A DNA stretch of 33,278 bases. Origin: JARICQ01 sp964428475. Its GTDB lineage: Bacteria > Bacillota > Clostridia > Tissierellales > Tissierellaceae. Shown in pieces: positions 7,017-14,124 of the stretch. Every line of letters begins with the position of its first letter. Position 1 is the stretch's first letter. The stretch covers positions 1 to 33,278 of the forward strand of contig CAYRYO010000018.1 of the NCBI GenBank assembly GCA_964428475.1. The letters are read 5' to 3'. The notes under the pieces are model-generated. The model was given only the letters and a program-made list of their open reading frames with translations, did not search any database and was not told the origin of the DNA. Made by a program: the position numbers and the translations under genes.

Positions 7017-8414
7017 ATGAAATTTATTGAATTGATAGAAGGGTACGAAGATGATATTATAAAATCTGTACAGGAAATAATAAGAATCAAAAGTGTGGAA
7101 CAAGCAGAACAAGAAGATATGCCATTTGGAGAGGGACCATTTCGAGCATTAGAATGTGCTTTGAATTTAGGGGAAAAACTAGGATTTAACACAAAAAATA
7201 TAGATAATTATGCGGGTCATGCTGAAATAGGTGATGGAGATGAAGTTGTGGGTATATTAGCTCATGTAGATGTAGTACCAGAAGGTAGTGGGTGGACATA
7301 TCCACCATTTTCTGCAGAGATACATGATGGAAAGATATTTGGACGCGGTACAATAGATGATAAAGGACCAGCAATAGCAGCTATGTATGCTATGAAGGCT
7401 TTAAAGGAGTCTGGTGTAGATTTAACTAGAAAGATAAGAATAATATTTGGTACGAATGAGGAGACGGGCTGGGGAGGAATAAAACATTATTTTGAAAAGG
7501 AAAATCCACCAACAATGGCATTTACACCAGATGCAGATTTTCCAGTAATATATGGAGAAAAAGGAATAATTGTATTTGATTTAGTTAAGCAATTGAAAGA
7601 TTCTAAATGTGATGGAATTGAAATAATAGAATTAAAGGGAGGAAATGCTCCTAATATGGTTCCGGATAGTGCATACGCAATCTTAAAGATAGAGGACAAG
7701 GGAAGCTTTATGGTTAAATATGGGGAATATAAACTTAAAAATGATTATCCAATTGCTTTAAAAGAAGATAAAGATAGTATCAAAGCAATAGTCAAAGGGG
7801 TATCAGCACATGGTAGTACTCCTGAAAAGGGAGAAAATGCAATATCATACTTAATGGACTTTTTAGGATATGTGATGGAGGGACAGTGTGATATTTCCGA
7901 ATTTATACAGGTTTACAATAATAGAATTGGATTTGCTTATAATGGAGAGAATATAGGATGTGGATTTGAAGATGGTGAATCTGGGAAGCTCAATTTTAAT
8001 CCAGGTATGGTTGAATTACAAAATGATAAAATAACTTTGACAATCAACATTAGATATCCAATAGATAGCAGTGGTGAAAAAGTATATGATGGAATAAGAA
8101 GAAACTTAGAAGACACTAGTATAGAGTTAATAGAGGGCGAAGATGAAATGAAACCATTGTATGTCTCAAAGGATAATTTTTTGGTAAAGAGTCTTATGAA
8201 GGTATATAAGGAAGAAACCGGAGATAATGATAGTCAACCTATCACTATAGGTGGTGGAACTTACGCAAGAGCTATGGAAAATGCAGTAGCTTTTGGGCCA
8301 ATGTTTCCTGGACAAAAAGATGTAGCTCATCAAAAAGACGAGTATATATCAATAGAGCATTTAATGAAATTAACTAAGATTTATGCAAAAGCATTATATG
8401 AATTAGCTAAGTAA
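7017..8414 (+). CDS. pepV: Dipeptidase PepV (M20 family zinc peptidase)
   Basis: Protein of 465 aa (Lactobacillus PepV is about 470) that hydrolyses dipeptides in the cytosol using two zinc ions. Seen: the zinc ligand region LAHVDVVPEG (about 81-90), GRGTIDDKGP (109-118) with the bridging Asp, the catalytic Glu pair in NEETGWGG (147-154), a further zinc Asp in TPDADFP (170-176), a lid domain with the VSAHGSTPEKG substrate loop (about 262-272), and a C-terminal zinc His in VAHQKDE. The start is ATG 7017 with GAAAGGGG eight bases upstream; the longer frame from 6978 runs through the promoter. The gene is monocistronic and is followed by a long inverted repeat. Confidence 0.93.
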   Translation: MKFIELIEGYEDDIIKSVQEIIRIKSVEQAEQEDMPFGEGPFRALECALNLGEKLGFNTKNIDNYAGHAEIGDGDEVVGILAHVDVVPEGSGWTYPPFSAEIHDGKIFGRGTIDDKGPAIAAMYAMKALKESGVDLTRKIRIIFGTNEETGWGGIKHYFEKENPPTMAFTPDADFPVIYGEKGIIVFDLVKQLKDSKCDGIEIIELKGGNAPNMVPDSAYAILKIEDKGSFMVKYGEYKLKNDYPIALKEDKDSIKAIVKGVSAHGSTPEKGENAISYLMDFLGYVMEGQCDISEFIQVYNNRIGFAYNGENIGCGFEDGESGKLNFNPGMVELQNDKITLTINIRYPIDSSGEKVYDGIRRNLEDTSIELIEGEDEMKPLYVSKDNFLVKSLMKVYKEETGDNDSQPITIGGGTYARAMENAVAFGPMFPGQKDVAHQKDEYISIEHLMKLTKIYAKALYELAK

Positions 8415-8475
8415 AATACCAACAACTCATTTTCAGGTGGGCAGTATAAGCCTAAAAATGAGTTGTTGGTATTTT
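8413..8475 (+). terminator. Long inverted repeat after pepV, probable terminator
   Basis: Perfect 21-bp arms (8413-8433 and 8455-8475) flank a 21-base loop that can itself fold (GGGC...GCCT). It starts at the pepV stop. The T tract after the stem is short (ATTTTATG), so it may act in termination, mRNA stability or both. It is far longer than the other terminators in the window. Confidence 0.6.
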
Positions 8476-8498
8476 ATGAATAATCAAACAAGCTATTA

Positions 8499-8527
8499 TT
8501 GACAGAAAGTTAAGTAGATGGTAATCT
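8499..8527 (+). promoter_or_regulatory. Promoter of the aldolase-PNP-mtnA-PLP operon
   Basis: Consensus TTGACA (8499-8504), 17-base spacer, TAATCT (8522-8527). The transcript would start near 8534, right at a direct repeat AGATGTC-AGATGTC (8535-8548), leaving a leader of about 50 nt. Confidence 0.6.
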
Positions 8528-8582
8528 TAAAAGAAGATGTCAGATGTCAGACAAGCAAAAAATAAAATAGGTGGTGCTTATT

Positions 8583-9239
8583 GTGTTATTGGAAAAGGAA
8601 AGAAAAGAAATAGTTGAATATGGTAGGAAACTTATAGAATCTAGTCTTACCAAGGGAACTGGAGGAAATTTAAGTATATTCAATAGAAAAGAGGGTTTAA
8701 TGGCAATCAGTCCTTCAGGGATAGATTACTTTCAAATTCAGCCACAGGATGTAGTAGTACTAGACCTAGAAGGAAATAAGCTTGAAGGTGAAAAAGAACC
8801 TTCTAGTGAATATGATATGCATAGAATATTTTACAAGAATAGACAAGATATAGATGCAATTATTCACACGCATACTATGTATGCAACTACTATTGCTTGT
8901 TTAAACTGGGAATTGCCACCAGTGCATTATATGATAGCTTTAGCTGGAGTTAATGTTAGATGCGCCAAGTATGCAACATATGGTAGCAAGGAATTGGCTG
9001 ACAATGCATTTGAAGCTATGAGAGATAGAAATGCAGTACTCTTAGCGAATCATGGATTATTAGCGGGTGCTAAAGATCTAGCAAATGCATTTAATATAAC
9101 AGAGGAAATAGAATATTGCTCAGAGCTTTATTACAGAACTAAATGTATAGGTGAACCAGTAATTCTTTCACAGGATGAAATGATAGGAATGCTTGAAAAG
9201 TTTAAAAGTTATGGACAAGTTAAGAAAGACAAAGATTAG
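8583..9239 (+). CDS. Class II aldolase, L-fuculose-phosphate aldolase (FucA/Ald2) family
   Basis: Zinc aldolase of 218 aa that cleaves a sugar-1-phosphate to DHAP and an aldehyde. Seen: phosphate-binding TKGTGGN (23-29), SPSGI (43-47), catalytic Glu76 in PSSE, zinc ligands His95 and His97 in HTHTMYA and His157 in NHGLLA, and HYMIA (115-119) as in E. coli FucA. The start is GTG 8583 because AGGTGGTG lies six bases upstream; earlier GTG codons at 8571 and 8574 are part of that site. It is the first gene of an operon with a nucleoside phosphorylase and mtnA, not with fucose genes. The likely substrate is therefore 5-methylthioribulose-1-phosphate or 5-deoxyribulose-1-phosphate, as in the DHAP shunt. 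That substrate is inferred from context; the family assignment is firm. Confidence 0.9.
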   Translation: MLLEKERKEIVEYGRKLIESSLTKGTGGNLSIFNRKEGLMAISPSGIDYFQIQPQDVVVLDLEGNKLEGEKEPSSEYDMHRIFYKNRQDIDAIIHTHTMYATTIACLNWELPPVHYMIALAGVNVRCAKYATYGSKELADNAFEAMRDRNAVLLANHGLLAGAKDLANAFNITEEIEYCSELYYRTKCIGEPVILSQDEMIGMLEKFKSYGQVKKDKD

Positions 9240-9273
9240 GAAAGTAAAAACTAGAAATTCGGAGGTGAATTAA

Positions 9274-10104
9274 ATGGAACAAAAATATACTTATGATTAT
9301 TTTAAGAAAAGTGCAGATTATATTAAGGGAAAAATAGATGAAAATGTAGATATAGCCCTGATATTAGGATCTGCATTGGGATCTTTAGCAGATACCATAG
9401 AAGATAAAATAATTATAGATTATAAAGATATACCCAATTTCTTAGTATCTACAGTAGAAAATCATGCAGGGAAGCTCATAATAGGAACTTTAAATGGGAA
9501 AAGAGTGGTATGTATGTCAGGAAGGTTTCACTATTATGAAGGATACAATTTCGATGAACTAGTTATACCAATAAGAGTATTTAATATGCTAGGAGTTAAA
9601 ACTGTAATACTCACAAATGCAGCAGGTGGAATCAATGAAGAATATCAACCAGGAGATATTATGATAATTAAAGATCACCTAATGTTAAATGGGTCAAGTC
9701 CTTTAAGGGGACCAAATATAGACGAATTTGGACCGAGGTTTGTTGATTTATCAAATGTTTATACAAAGGAACTTAGAGACATGGCCAAAAGAGTTGGCAA
9801 GAGACTAAATTTAGATGTAAAAGAGGGAGTATATATATATACTCAGGGGCCTCAGTTTGAAACACCTAGTGAGATAAAAGTTTATAGGGGGTTTGGAGCT
9901 GATGCAGTAGGAATGTCAACAGTTACTGAAGTAATCACAGCAGCGCATACTGGAATGAGGGTTTTAGCATTATCGCTTATTTCCAATATGGCAGCTGGAG
10001 TTCTAGATCAACCTATTACGTTAGAAGAAGTTATAGATATTGGAGCAAAATCATCTGAAAAATTTAAAAGATTTATTGTGGAAATCATGGAGGAGATAAA
10101 ATGA
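9274..10104 (+). CDS. Purine-nucleoside phosphorylase family protein (PNP/MTAP, trimeric type)
   Basis: Protein of 276 aa that would split a purine nucleoside with phosphate into base and (deoxy/methylthio)ribose-1-phosphate. Seen: ILGSALG (30-36) phosphate loop, GRFHYYEGY (83-91), TNAAGGI (114-120), GPQFET (192-197), VGMSTVTE (212-219) and SNMAAG with Asn238. That Asn corresponds to human PNP Asn243, which reads 6-oxopurines; methylthioadenosine phosphorylases usually have Asp. By sequence it is therefore a PunA-type enzyme, while the operon (aldolase before, mtnA after with ATGA overlap) suggests methylthioadenosine or 5'-deoxyadenosine as substrate. The specificity is open. The ribosome binding site is GGAGGTG. 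Confidence 0.9.
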   Translation: MEQKYTYDYFKKSADYIKGKIDENVDIALILGSALGSLADTIEDKIIIDYKDIPNFLVSTVENHAGKLIIGTLNGKRVVCMSGRFHYYEGYNFDELVIPIRVFNMLGVKTVILTNAAGGINEEYQPGDIMIIKDHLMLNGSSPLRGPNIDEFGPRFVDLSNVYTKELRDMAKRVGKRLNLDVKEGVYIYTQGPQFETPSEIKVYRGFGADAVGMSTVTEVITAAHTGMRVLALSLISNMAAGVLDQPITLEEVIDIGAKSSEKFKRFIVEIMEEIK

Positions 10105-11156
10105 AGAATATTAAAACTATCGAATTTAAAGATAATATCCTATATTTAATTGATCAGAGGGTGCTGCCCAAAGAGACTACATTTTTCAAATGTAAAGATT
10201 ATAGGGATGTTGACTTTGCAATAAATGACATGGTAGTAAGGGGTGCACCAGCGATAGGAGCAACAGCAGCGTATGGAGTAGTATTAGCTGCAAATGAATT
10301 TATGAATAAAGAAAAAACATTATTTTTAGAAAGTATGAGTGAAGCTTTAGATGTTTTAAATATATCGCGACCTACTGCTGTAAACCTTATGTGGGCAATT
10401 AAGAGGATGAGGAAAGTTATAAATGACAATGCGGATTTGCAAACCACTGAAATATACGACAAGATTCTCAAAGAAGCAGATAATATATATCAAGAAGATA
10501 TATATACAAATAAGACAATGGCTAAGAACGGAAATGAAATAGTAAAAAAAGGGGCAAATATACTAACGCATTGCAATACCGGTGCTCTTGCAACTGTAGA
10601 ATATGGAACTGCTTTAGGAGTAATAAGGGAAGCGCATAATACGGGAAAGGATATATTTGTATATGCAGATGAGACTAGACCAAGATTACAAGGAGGGAAA
10701 CTAACTGCATGGGAACTAGTTCAAGAAGGAATACCTTCTAAACTGATAGCAGATAGTGTAGCAGCAACTCTAATAAGAGATGGAAAAGTAGATGTTATAT
10801 TAGTAGGTGCAGATAGAATTGCCAATAATGGTGATGCTGCAAATAAAATTGGGACCTTTATGTTATCTGTAGTAGCTAAAGTTTACAATGTACCCTTTTA
10901 TATTGTAGCTCCTACAACAACTATTGATTTTGAAATGGAAAGTGGTCATGATATAGAGATAGAAGAGAGAGATGAAAAAGAACTTACGCATATAAATGGC
11001 CACAGAGTAGCTCCAGTAGGTATAGACGTATATAACCCAGCATTTGATGTTACGCCACATGAAAATATTACGGGAATTATAACAGAGAAGGGAATTATAA
11101 ATTCACCATATAAAGAAAATATTAAAAAATTAAAAAAGGAGGGAAAAAATGACTAA
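10101..11156 (+). CDS. mtnA: S-methyl-5-thioribose-1-phosphate isomerase
   Basis: Protein of 351 aa converting 5-methylthioribose-1-phosphate (and, in the DHAP shunt, 5-deoxyribose-1-phosphate) to the ribulose form. Seen: RGAPAIGA (47-54), the catalytic Cys158 in THCNTG, the ETRPRLQG loop (191-198), and catalytic Asp238 in VGADRIANNGD with NKIG following. These are the signature residues of MtnA and of its eIF2B-like fold. The ATG overlaps the stop of the phosphorylase gene (ATGA), showing translational coupling. Its product would be the substrate of the aldolase encoded two genes upstream. The canonical later enzymes MtnB/C/D/W/X are not in the window. Confidence 0.96.
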   Translation: MKNIKTIEFKDNILYLIDQRVLPKETTFFKCKDYRDVDFAINDMVVRGAPAIGATAAYGVVLAANEFMNKEKTLFLESMSEALDVLNISRPTAVNLMWAIKRMRKVINDNADLQTTEIYDKILKEADNIYQEDIYTNKTMAKNGNEIVKKGANILTHCNTGALATVEYGTALGVIREAHNTGKDIFVYADETRPRLQGGKLTAWELVQEGIPSKLIADSVAATLIRDGKVDVILVGADRIANNGDAANKIGTFMLSVVAKVYNVPFYIVAPTTTIDFEMESGHDIEIEERDEKELTHINGHRVAPVGIDVYNPAFDVTPHENITGIITEKGIINSPYKENIKKLKKEGKND

Positions 11157-12333
11157 AAATTACAGGTTTGATACAAAAACTATACATGGAGGGGCTCATG
11201 GAAACAATGCTAATAATGCGTTAAATCCACCAATATATCAAACTTCTACATTTGTATTCAACGACATGGACCATGTAGATAAAGTAATGAATTTTGAATC
11301 TGATGATTATGTATACACTAGGGGCAATAATCCAACTTTGAGATTGTTTGAAAACAGGATGTCTGAATTAGAAGGTGGGAAAGCATCAGTTGCATTTGCG
11401 TCTGGAATGGCGGCTATTAGTAGTGTGATGTTTTCACTTTTAAAACCTGGCGATAATATGATTATTCATAAGACTCTTTATGGATCAAGCTACAGTGTAG
11501 CTACAGAGCTTTTACCAAGATATAATGTGGGTTATAAGATAGCTGATTTAACAGATTTAGATAGCTTGAAAAATGTGATAGATGATAATACTAAGGTTAT
11601 ATACTTTGAAACCCCATCAAATCCAAATCTATCATTAATAGATATCAAAGGAGTAGCAGCTATAGCAAAACAAAAAAACATTAAAGTAGTAGTGGATAAT
11701 ACATTTGCAACTCCATATTTTCAAAACCCATTGAAGCTTGGGGCAGATGTAGTGGTTCATAGTGCAACAAAATATATATCTGGACATGGGGATGTAGTTG
11801 GAGGAGTTGCTATAGCTAAAGATGTAGACTATATAAATAGTTTAAAATTTGAATATATGTGCGAATTTGGAGGAGTTATGAGTCCATTTAATGGGTGGCT
11901 ATTATTAAGGGGATTAAAGACACTTAGCATAAGAATGAGGCAACATGAAAAAAATGCAATCGAAGTTGCTAATTTCTTAAACAATCATCCCAAAGTAAGG
12001 CAAACTATGTATCCCGGATTGCCAGGATTCAAAGGTCATCAAATAGCTAAGGAACAAATGAGAGGATTTGGTGCTATGATCTCTTTTGAAATAGATGGAG
12101 ATTTACAAGATGCTAAAAGATTTGTAGAAGGCGTTGAATTGGCACAATTAGGAGTTAGTTTAGGTGATTGTGAGACTTTAATAGAACTACCTGCAGCGAT
12201 AACTCATAGAGGATATCCTAAAGAAAAATTGAAAGATTTTGGACTTACAGAAAGCATGATAAGAATATCGGTGGGATTAGAAGATGTAGAAGATATAATA
12301 GAAGATTTGGAAAATGCATTTAGCAAATTATAG
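11149..12333 (+). CDS. Cys/Met metabolism PLP-dependent enzyme (gamma-lyase or O-acylhomoserine sulfhydrylase)
   Basis: Protein of 394 aa of the trans-sulfuration family (methionine gamma-lyase, cystathionine gamma-lyase/synthase, MetZ/MetY). PLP lysine 208 lies in HSATKYISGHGD; YTRGNNPT (56-63), SGMAAISS (85-92) and YFETPSNPN (152-160) are also present. The residues that define methionine gamma-lyase in Pseudomonas putida (Cys116, Lys240, Asp241) align with Ser113, Met237 and Cys238 here. GGVMSPFNGW (241-250) is more like sulfhydrylases. The length fits lyases or MetZ, and is shorter than MetY (about 425 aa). The ATG overlaps the end of mtnA by eight bases, with AAGGAGGG upstream, so it belongs to the salvage operon. 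It may handle methanethiol or homocysteine. The exact reaction is not settled by sequence. Confidence 0.85.
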   Translation: MTKNYRFDTKTIHGGAHGNNANNALNPPIYQTSTFVFNDMDHVDKVMNFESDDYVYTRGNNPTLRLFENRMSELEGGKASVAFASGMAAISSVMFSLLKPGDNMIIHKTLYGSSYSVATELLPRYNVGYKIADLTDLDSLKNVIDDNTKVIYFETPSNPNLSLIDIKGVAAIAKQKNIKVVVDNTFATPYFQNPLKLGADVVVHSATKYISGHGDVVGGVAIAKDVDYINSLKFEYMCEFGGVMSPFNGWLLLRGLKTLSIRMRQHEKNAIEVANFLNNHPKVRQTMYPGLPGFKGHQIAKEQMRGFGAMISFEIDGDLQDAKRFVEGVELAQLGVSLGDCETLIELPAAITHRGYPKEKLKDFGLTESMIRISVGLEDVEDIIEDLENAFSKL

Positions 12334-12339
12334 AAGCAG

Positions 12340-12510
12340 ATGAATTACTATAAAATTAAAGCAATGGTGGGAAGATATTTTTATACAAGTGGACAGGATG
12401 TAGATTTAACCACTCCAGATAATCCTTAAGTTTTATTAGCAACCCTTGGATATGCCATTTACAGTCAGACTTTAGAAAAATCGTGTTATCAGGTCAAGAA
12501 AGAAGATTAA
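12340..12510 (+). pseudogene. Interrupted small reading frame, unidentified
   Basis: A frame beginning ATG at 12340 reads 29 codons to TAA (12427-12429). It continues in the same frame for 26 more codons (VLLATLGYAIY...) to a second TAA at 12508. The composition looks protein-like on both sides of the first stop, so this may be a gene fragment with a nonsense change. It has no good ribosome binding site. I do not recognise the family. Confidence 0.35.
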
Positions 12511-12779
12511 AATGAAAATAAAAGAAAAAAGATACCTTTAAGTAAAAAAGCAAAAGTTAAAATAATTGAATATATAAATAAAAACAATTTACAAATGGAT
12601 GATCAGATTCCATTTGAGAATACATTGATGATAATGTTCTCCCAGAGAAAATTGCAAAAAACATACCCCTTTTACTTTTGCATCAGATACATTATGACAA
12701 AGATGGTAACCCAATATTTTATTCCTTTGACTATTTTGATCCAGATGTATTTAAATTTAAAGTTAACAGAAAAAGATAA
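12511..12779 (+). pseudogene. Decayed GntR-family regulator with UTRA domain
   Basis: One frame from 12511 reads IPLSKKAKVKIIEYI..., followed by QIPFENTL, the shape of the start of a GntR winged helix (IPxYxxIxxYI ... GDxxPSENxL). From 12618 another frame reads the end of a UTRA ligand domain: LLLLHQIHYDKDGNPIFYS, then DYFDPDVFKF and NRKR before TAA at 12777-12779. Roughly 110-130 residues between the two parts, including most of the DNA-binding wing, are missing, and the two parts are in different frames. No start codon is present at the 5' end. It is a regulator destroyed by deletion and frameshift; it lies directly after the salvage operon and may once have controlled it. Confidence 0.65.
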
Positions 12780-12812
12780 AACAAACTGGCATAAATAATG
12801 AAAAATAAAAGT

Positions 12813-12841
12813 TTGACAAACACTATGCTTTCATGTATACT
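12813..12841 (+). promoter_or_regulatory. Promoter of infC-rpmI-rplT
   Basis: Consensus TTGACA (12813-12818), 17-base spacer, TATACT (12836-12841). The transcript should start near 12848, giving a leader of about 175 nt before infC. Confidence 0.8.
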
Positions 12842-12847
12842 GATTAA

Positions 12848-12997
12848 GGTAAAGCAAATATTAAAATGAAGTAGAAGTTACCGCTTCTCACCTTATAGCC
12901 TGTTGCTCATAGGGTAAGATTTTAAAATTAGTCTTCTAATAATGAAAGACTATATTTAATTGTCGATAAGCGGGTATTCCATACTCGCTTTTTTTAT
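12848..12997 (+). ncRNA. Structured infC leader, L20-leader-type attenuator
   Basis: The leader holds hairpin AGAAG/CTTCT (12873-12877 with 12884-12888), CCTTAT/ATAGGG (12891-12896 with 12909-12914), AGTCTT/AAGACT, and a terminator at 12968-12997. CCGCTT (12881-12886) is complementary to AAGCGG (12968-12973) in the 5' arm of the terminator. The early hairpin and the long-range pairing are mutually exclusive, as expected of a transcription attenuator. In B. subtilis this operon is repressed by L20 binding its leader. That mechanism is known for the family; here it is inferred from position and folding. Confidence 0.65.
12968..12997 (+). terminator. Attenuator terminator in the infC leader
   Basis: AGCGGGTAT pairs with ATACTCGCT (one G-T pair) around TCC, followed by seven to eight T. 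It lies before the infC start, so it regulates read-through into the operon. Confidence 0.85.
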
Positions 12998-13023
12998 ATT
13001 TAAAATTAATTAGGAGGTGCTGA

Positions 13024-13536
13024 ATTATTAAAGAACTTCAAATCAATGAAGAAATCAGAGATAAGGAGATTCGACTAATCGATGCTGACGGAGGACAGTT
13101 GGGAATCGTGTCTTGCAAAGAGGCAATGGAGATAGCGGATGAAAAAAAGATGGATCTAGTTAAAATAGCTCCAAAAGCCAAACCACCAGTTTGTAAGATA
13201 ATGGACTATGGAAAGTATAAGTATGAATTGTCAAAAAAAGAAAAAGAAGCAAGGAAAAAGCAAAAGACTATCAATGTAAAAGAAATAAGGCTTACACCTA
13301 ATATCGAAGCTCATGATTTAAATGTAAAGGCTAGAAAAGCCATAGACTTTTTAAAGGATGAGGATAAAGTTAAAGTATCAGTTAGATTTAGGGGTAGAGA
13401 AATGGGCCATACAGAAATAGGTAGGGAAGTGTTAAAAGATTTTTTCAAATTAACTGAAGAAGTAGGAATGATAGAAAAACATCCTAAATTAGAAGGTCGA
13501 AGCATGGTAATGTATTTAGGACCTAAATCAGAATAA
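13024..13536 (+). CDS. infC: Translation initiation factor IF-3 (ATT start)
   Basis: IF3 binds the 30S subunit and rejects non-standard start codons. The frame homologous to IF3 begins at an ATT: AGGAGG (13012-13017) lies six bases before ATT 13024, and a second ATT follows at 13027. Then come KELQINEEIRDKE and RLIDADGGQLGI, the conserved IF3 N-terminus. No ATG or GTG exists before residue 25 or so, and a TTG at 13099 would remove the N-terminal domain. KPPVCKIMDYGKYKYE marks the end of the N domain; KEIRLTPNIEAHDL and VRFRGREMGH mark the C domain. About 170 aa. A rare AUU start, as in E. coli infC, lets IF3 limit its own translation. Confidence 0.95.
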   Translation: MIKELQINEEIRDKEIRLIDADGGQLGIVSCKEAMEIADEKKMDLVKIAPKAKPPVCKIMDYGKYKYELSKKEKEARKKQKTINVKEIRLTPNIEAHDLNVKARKAIDFLKDEDKVKVSVRFRGREMGHTEIGREVLKDFFKLTEEVGMIEKHPKLEGRSMVMYLGPKSE

Positions 13537-13551
13537 AGAGGAGGGAACATA

Positions 13552-13743
13552 ATGGGAAAAATGAAAACTCATAGAGCATCAGCTAAAAGATTCAAAAGAA
13601 CTGGTAGTGGGAAGATTAAGAGATTTAAAGCTTTTAAAGGTCACTTAACAGGAAAAAAATCTGCTAAAAGAGTTAGAAACTTAAGAAAATCTAGTTTGGT
13701 AAGTAAAGGTGACCAAAGAAGAATAGATTCAATGATACCATAA
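13552..13743 (+). CDS. rpmI: 50S ribosomal protein L35
   Basis: Protein of 63 aa, highly basic, with the typical start GKMKTHRASAKRFK and the KRFKAFKGHLTGKKS and RNLR blocks. GAGGAGGG precedes the ATG. Second gene of the infC-rpmI-rplT operon, 15 bases after infC. Confidence 0.98.
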   Translation: MGKMKTHRASAKRFKRTGSGKIKRFKAFKGHLTGKKSAKRVRNLRKSSLVSKGDQRRIDSMIP

Positions 13744-13773
13744 TACAAGATAAGATAAAAGGAGGTACTATAG

Positions 13774-14124
13774 ATGGCAAGAGTAAAAAGAGCAGTAAAT
13801 GCAAAAAAAAGACATAAAAAGGTACTAAAACAAGCCAAAGGCTATTTTGGAGCTAAATCAAAGTTATTTAAAACAGCTAATCAAGCAGTTATGAAATCAT
13901 TAAATTACGCATATATAGGACGTAAAACAAGAAAAAGAGATTTTAGAAAACTTTGGATTACTAGAATAAATGCTGCTGCAAGAACAAATGGAATGAGCTA
14001 TAGCAAATTTATAAATGGATTAAAAAAGGCTGAAATAGAAGTAAATAGAAAAATGCTTTCAGAAATGGCAATTCATGATTCAGAAGGTTTTTCTAAATTG
14101 GTTGAAATTGCAAAAAACAACTAA
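13774..14124 (+). CDS. rplT: 50S ribosomal protein L20
   Basis: Protein of 116 aa, full length. ARVKRAVNAKKRHKK, KQAKGYFGAKSKL, AYIGRKTRKRDFRKLWITRINAA and SYSKFINGL are the family blocks. It helps early 50S assembly through 23S rRNA domain I, and in Firmicutes represses its own operon through the leader. AAGGAGGT precedes the ATG; a terminator follows directly. Confidence 0.98.
   Translation: MARVKRAVNAKKRHKKVLKQAKGYFGAKSKLFKTANQAVMKSLNYAYIGRKTRKRDFRKLWITRINAAARTNGMSYSKFINGLKKAEIEVNRKMLSEMAIHDSEGFSKLVEIAKNN

Noticed and set aside
12595..12798. 67-codon frame starting ATG at 12595
   Set aside because: It joins the end of the GntR helix-turn-helix remnant to out-of-frame sequence; the UTRA end is in another frame. 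It is treated as part of the pseudogene.
13099..13536. infC starting at TTG 13099
   Set aside because: This would delete the conserved start of IF3; the upstream frame with ATT and AGGAGG is clearly homologous.
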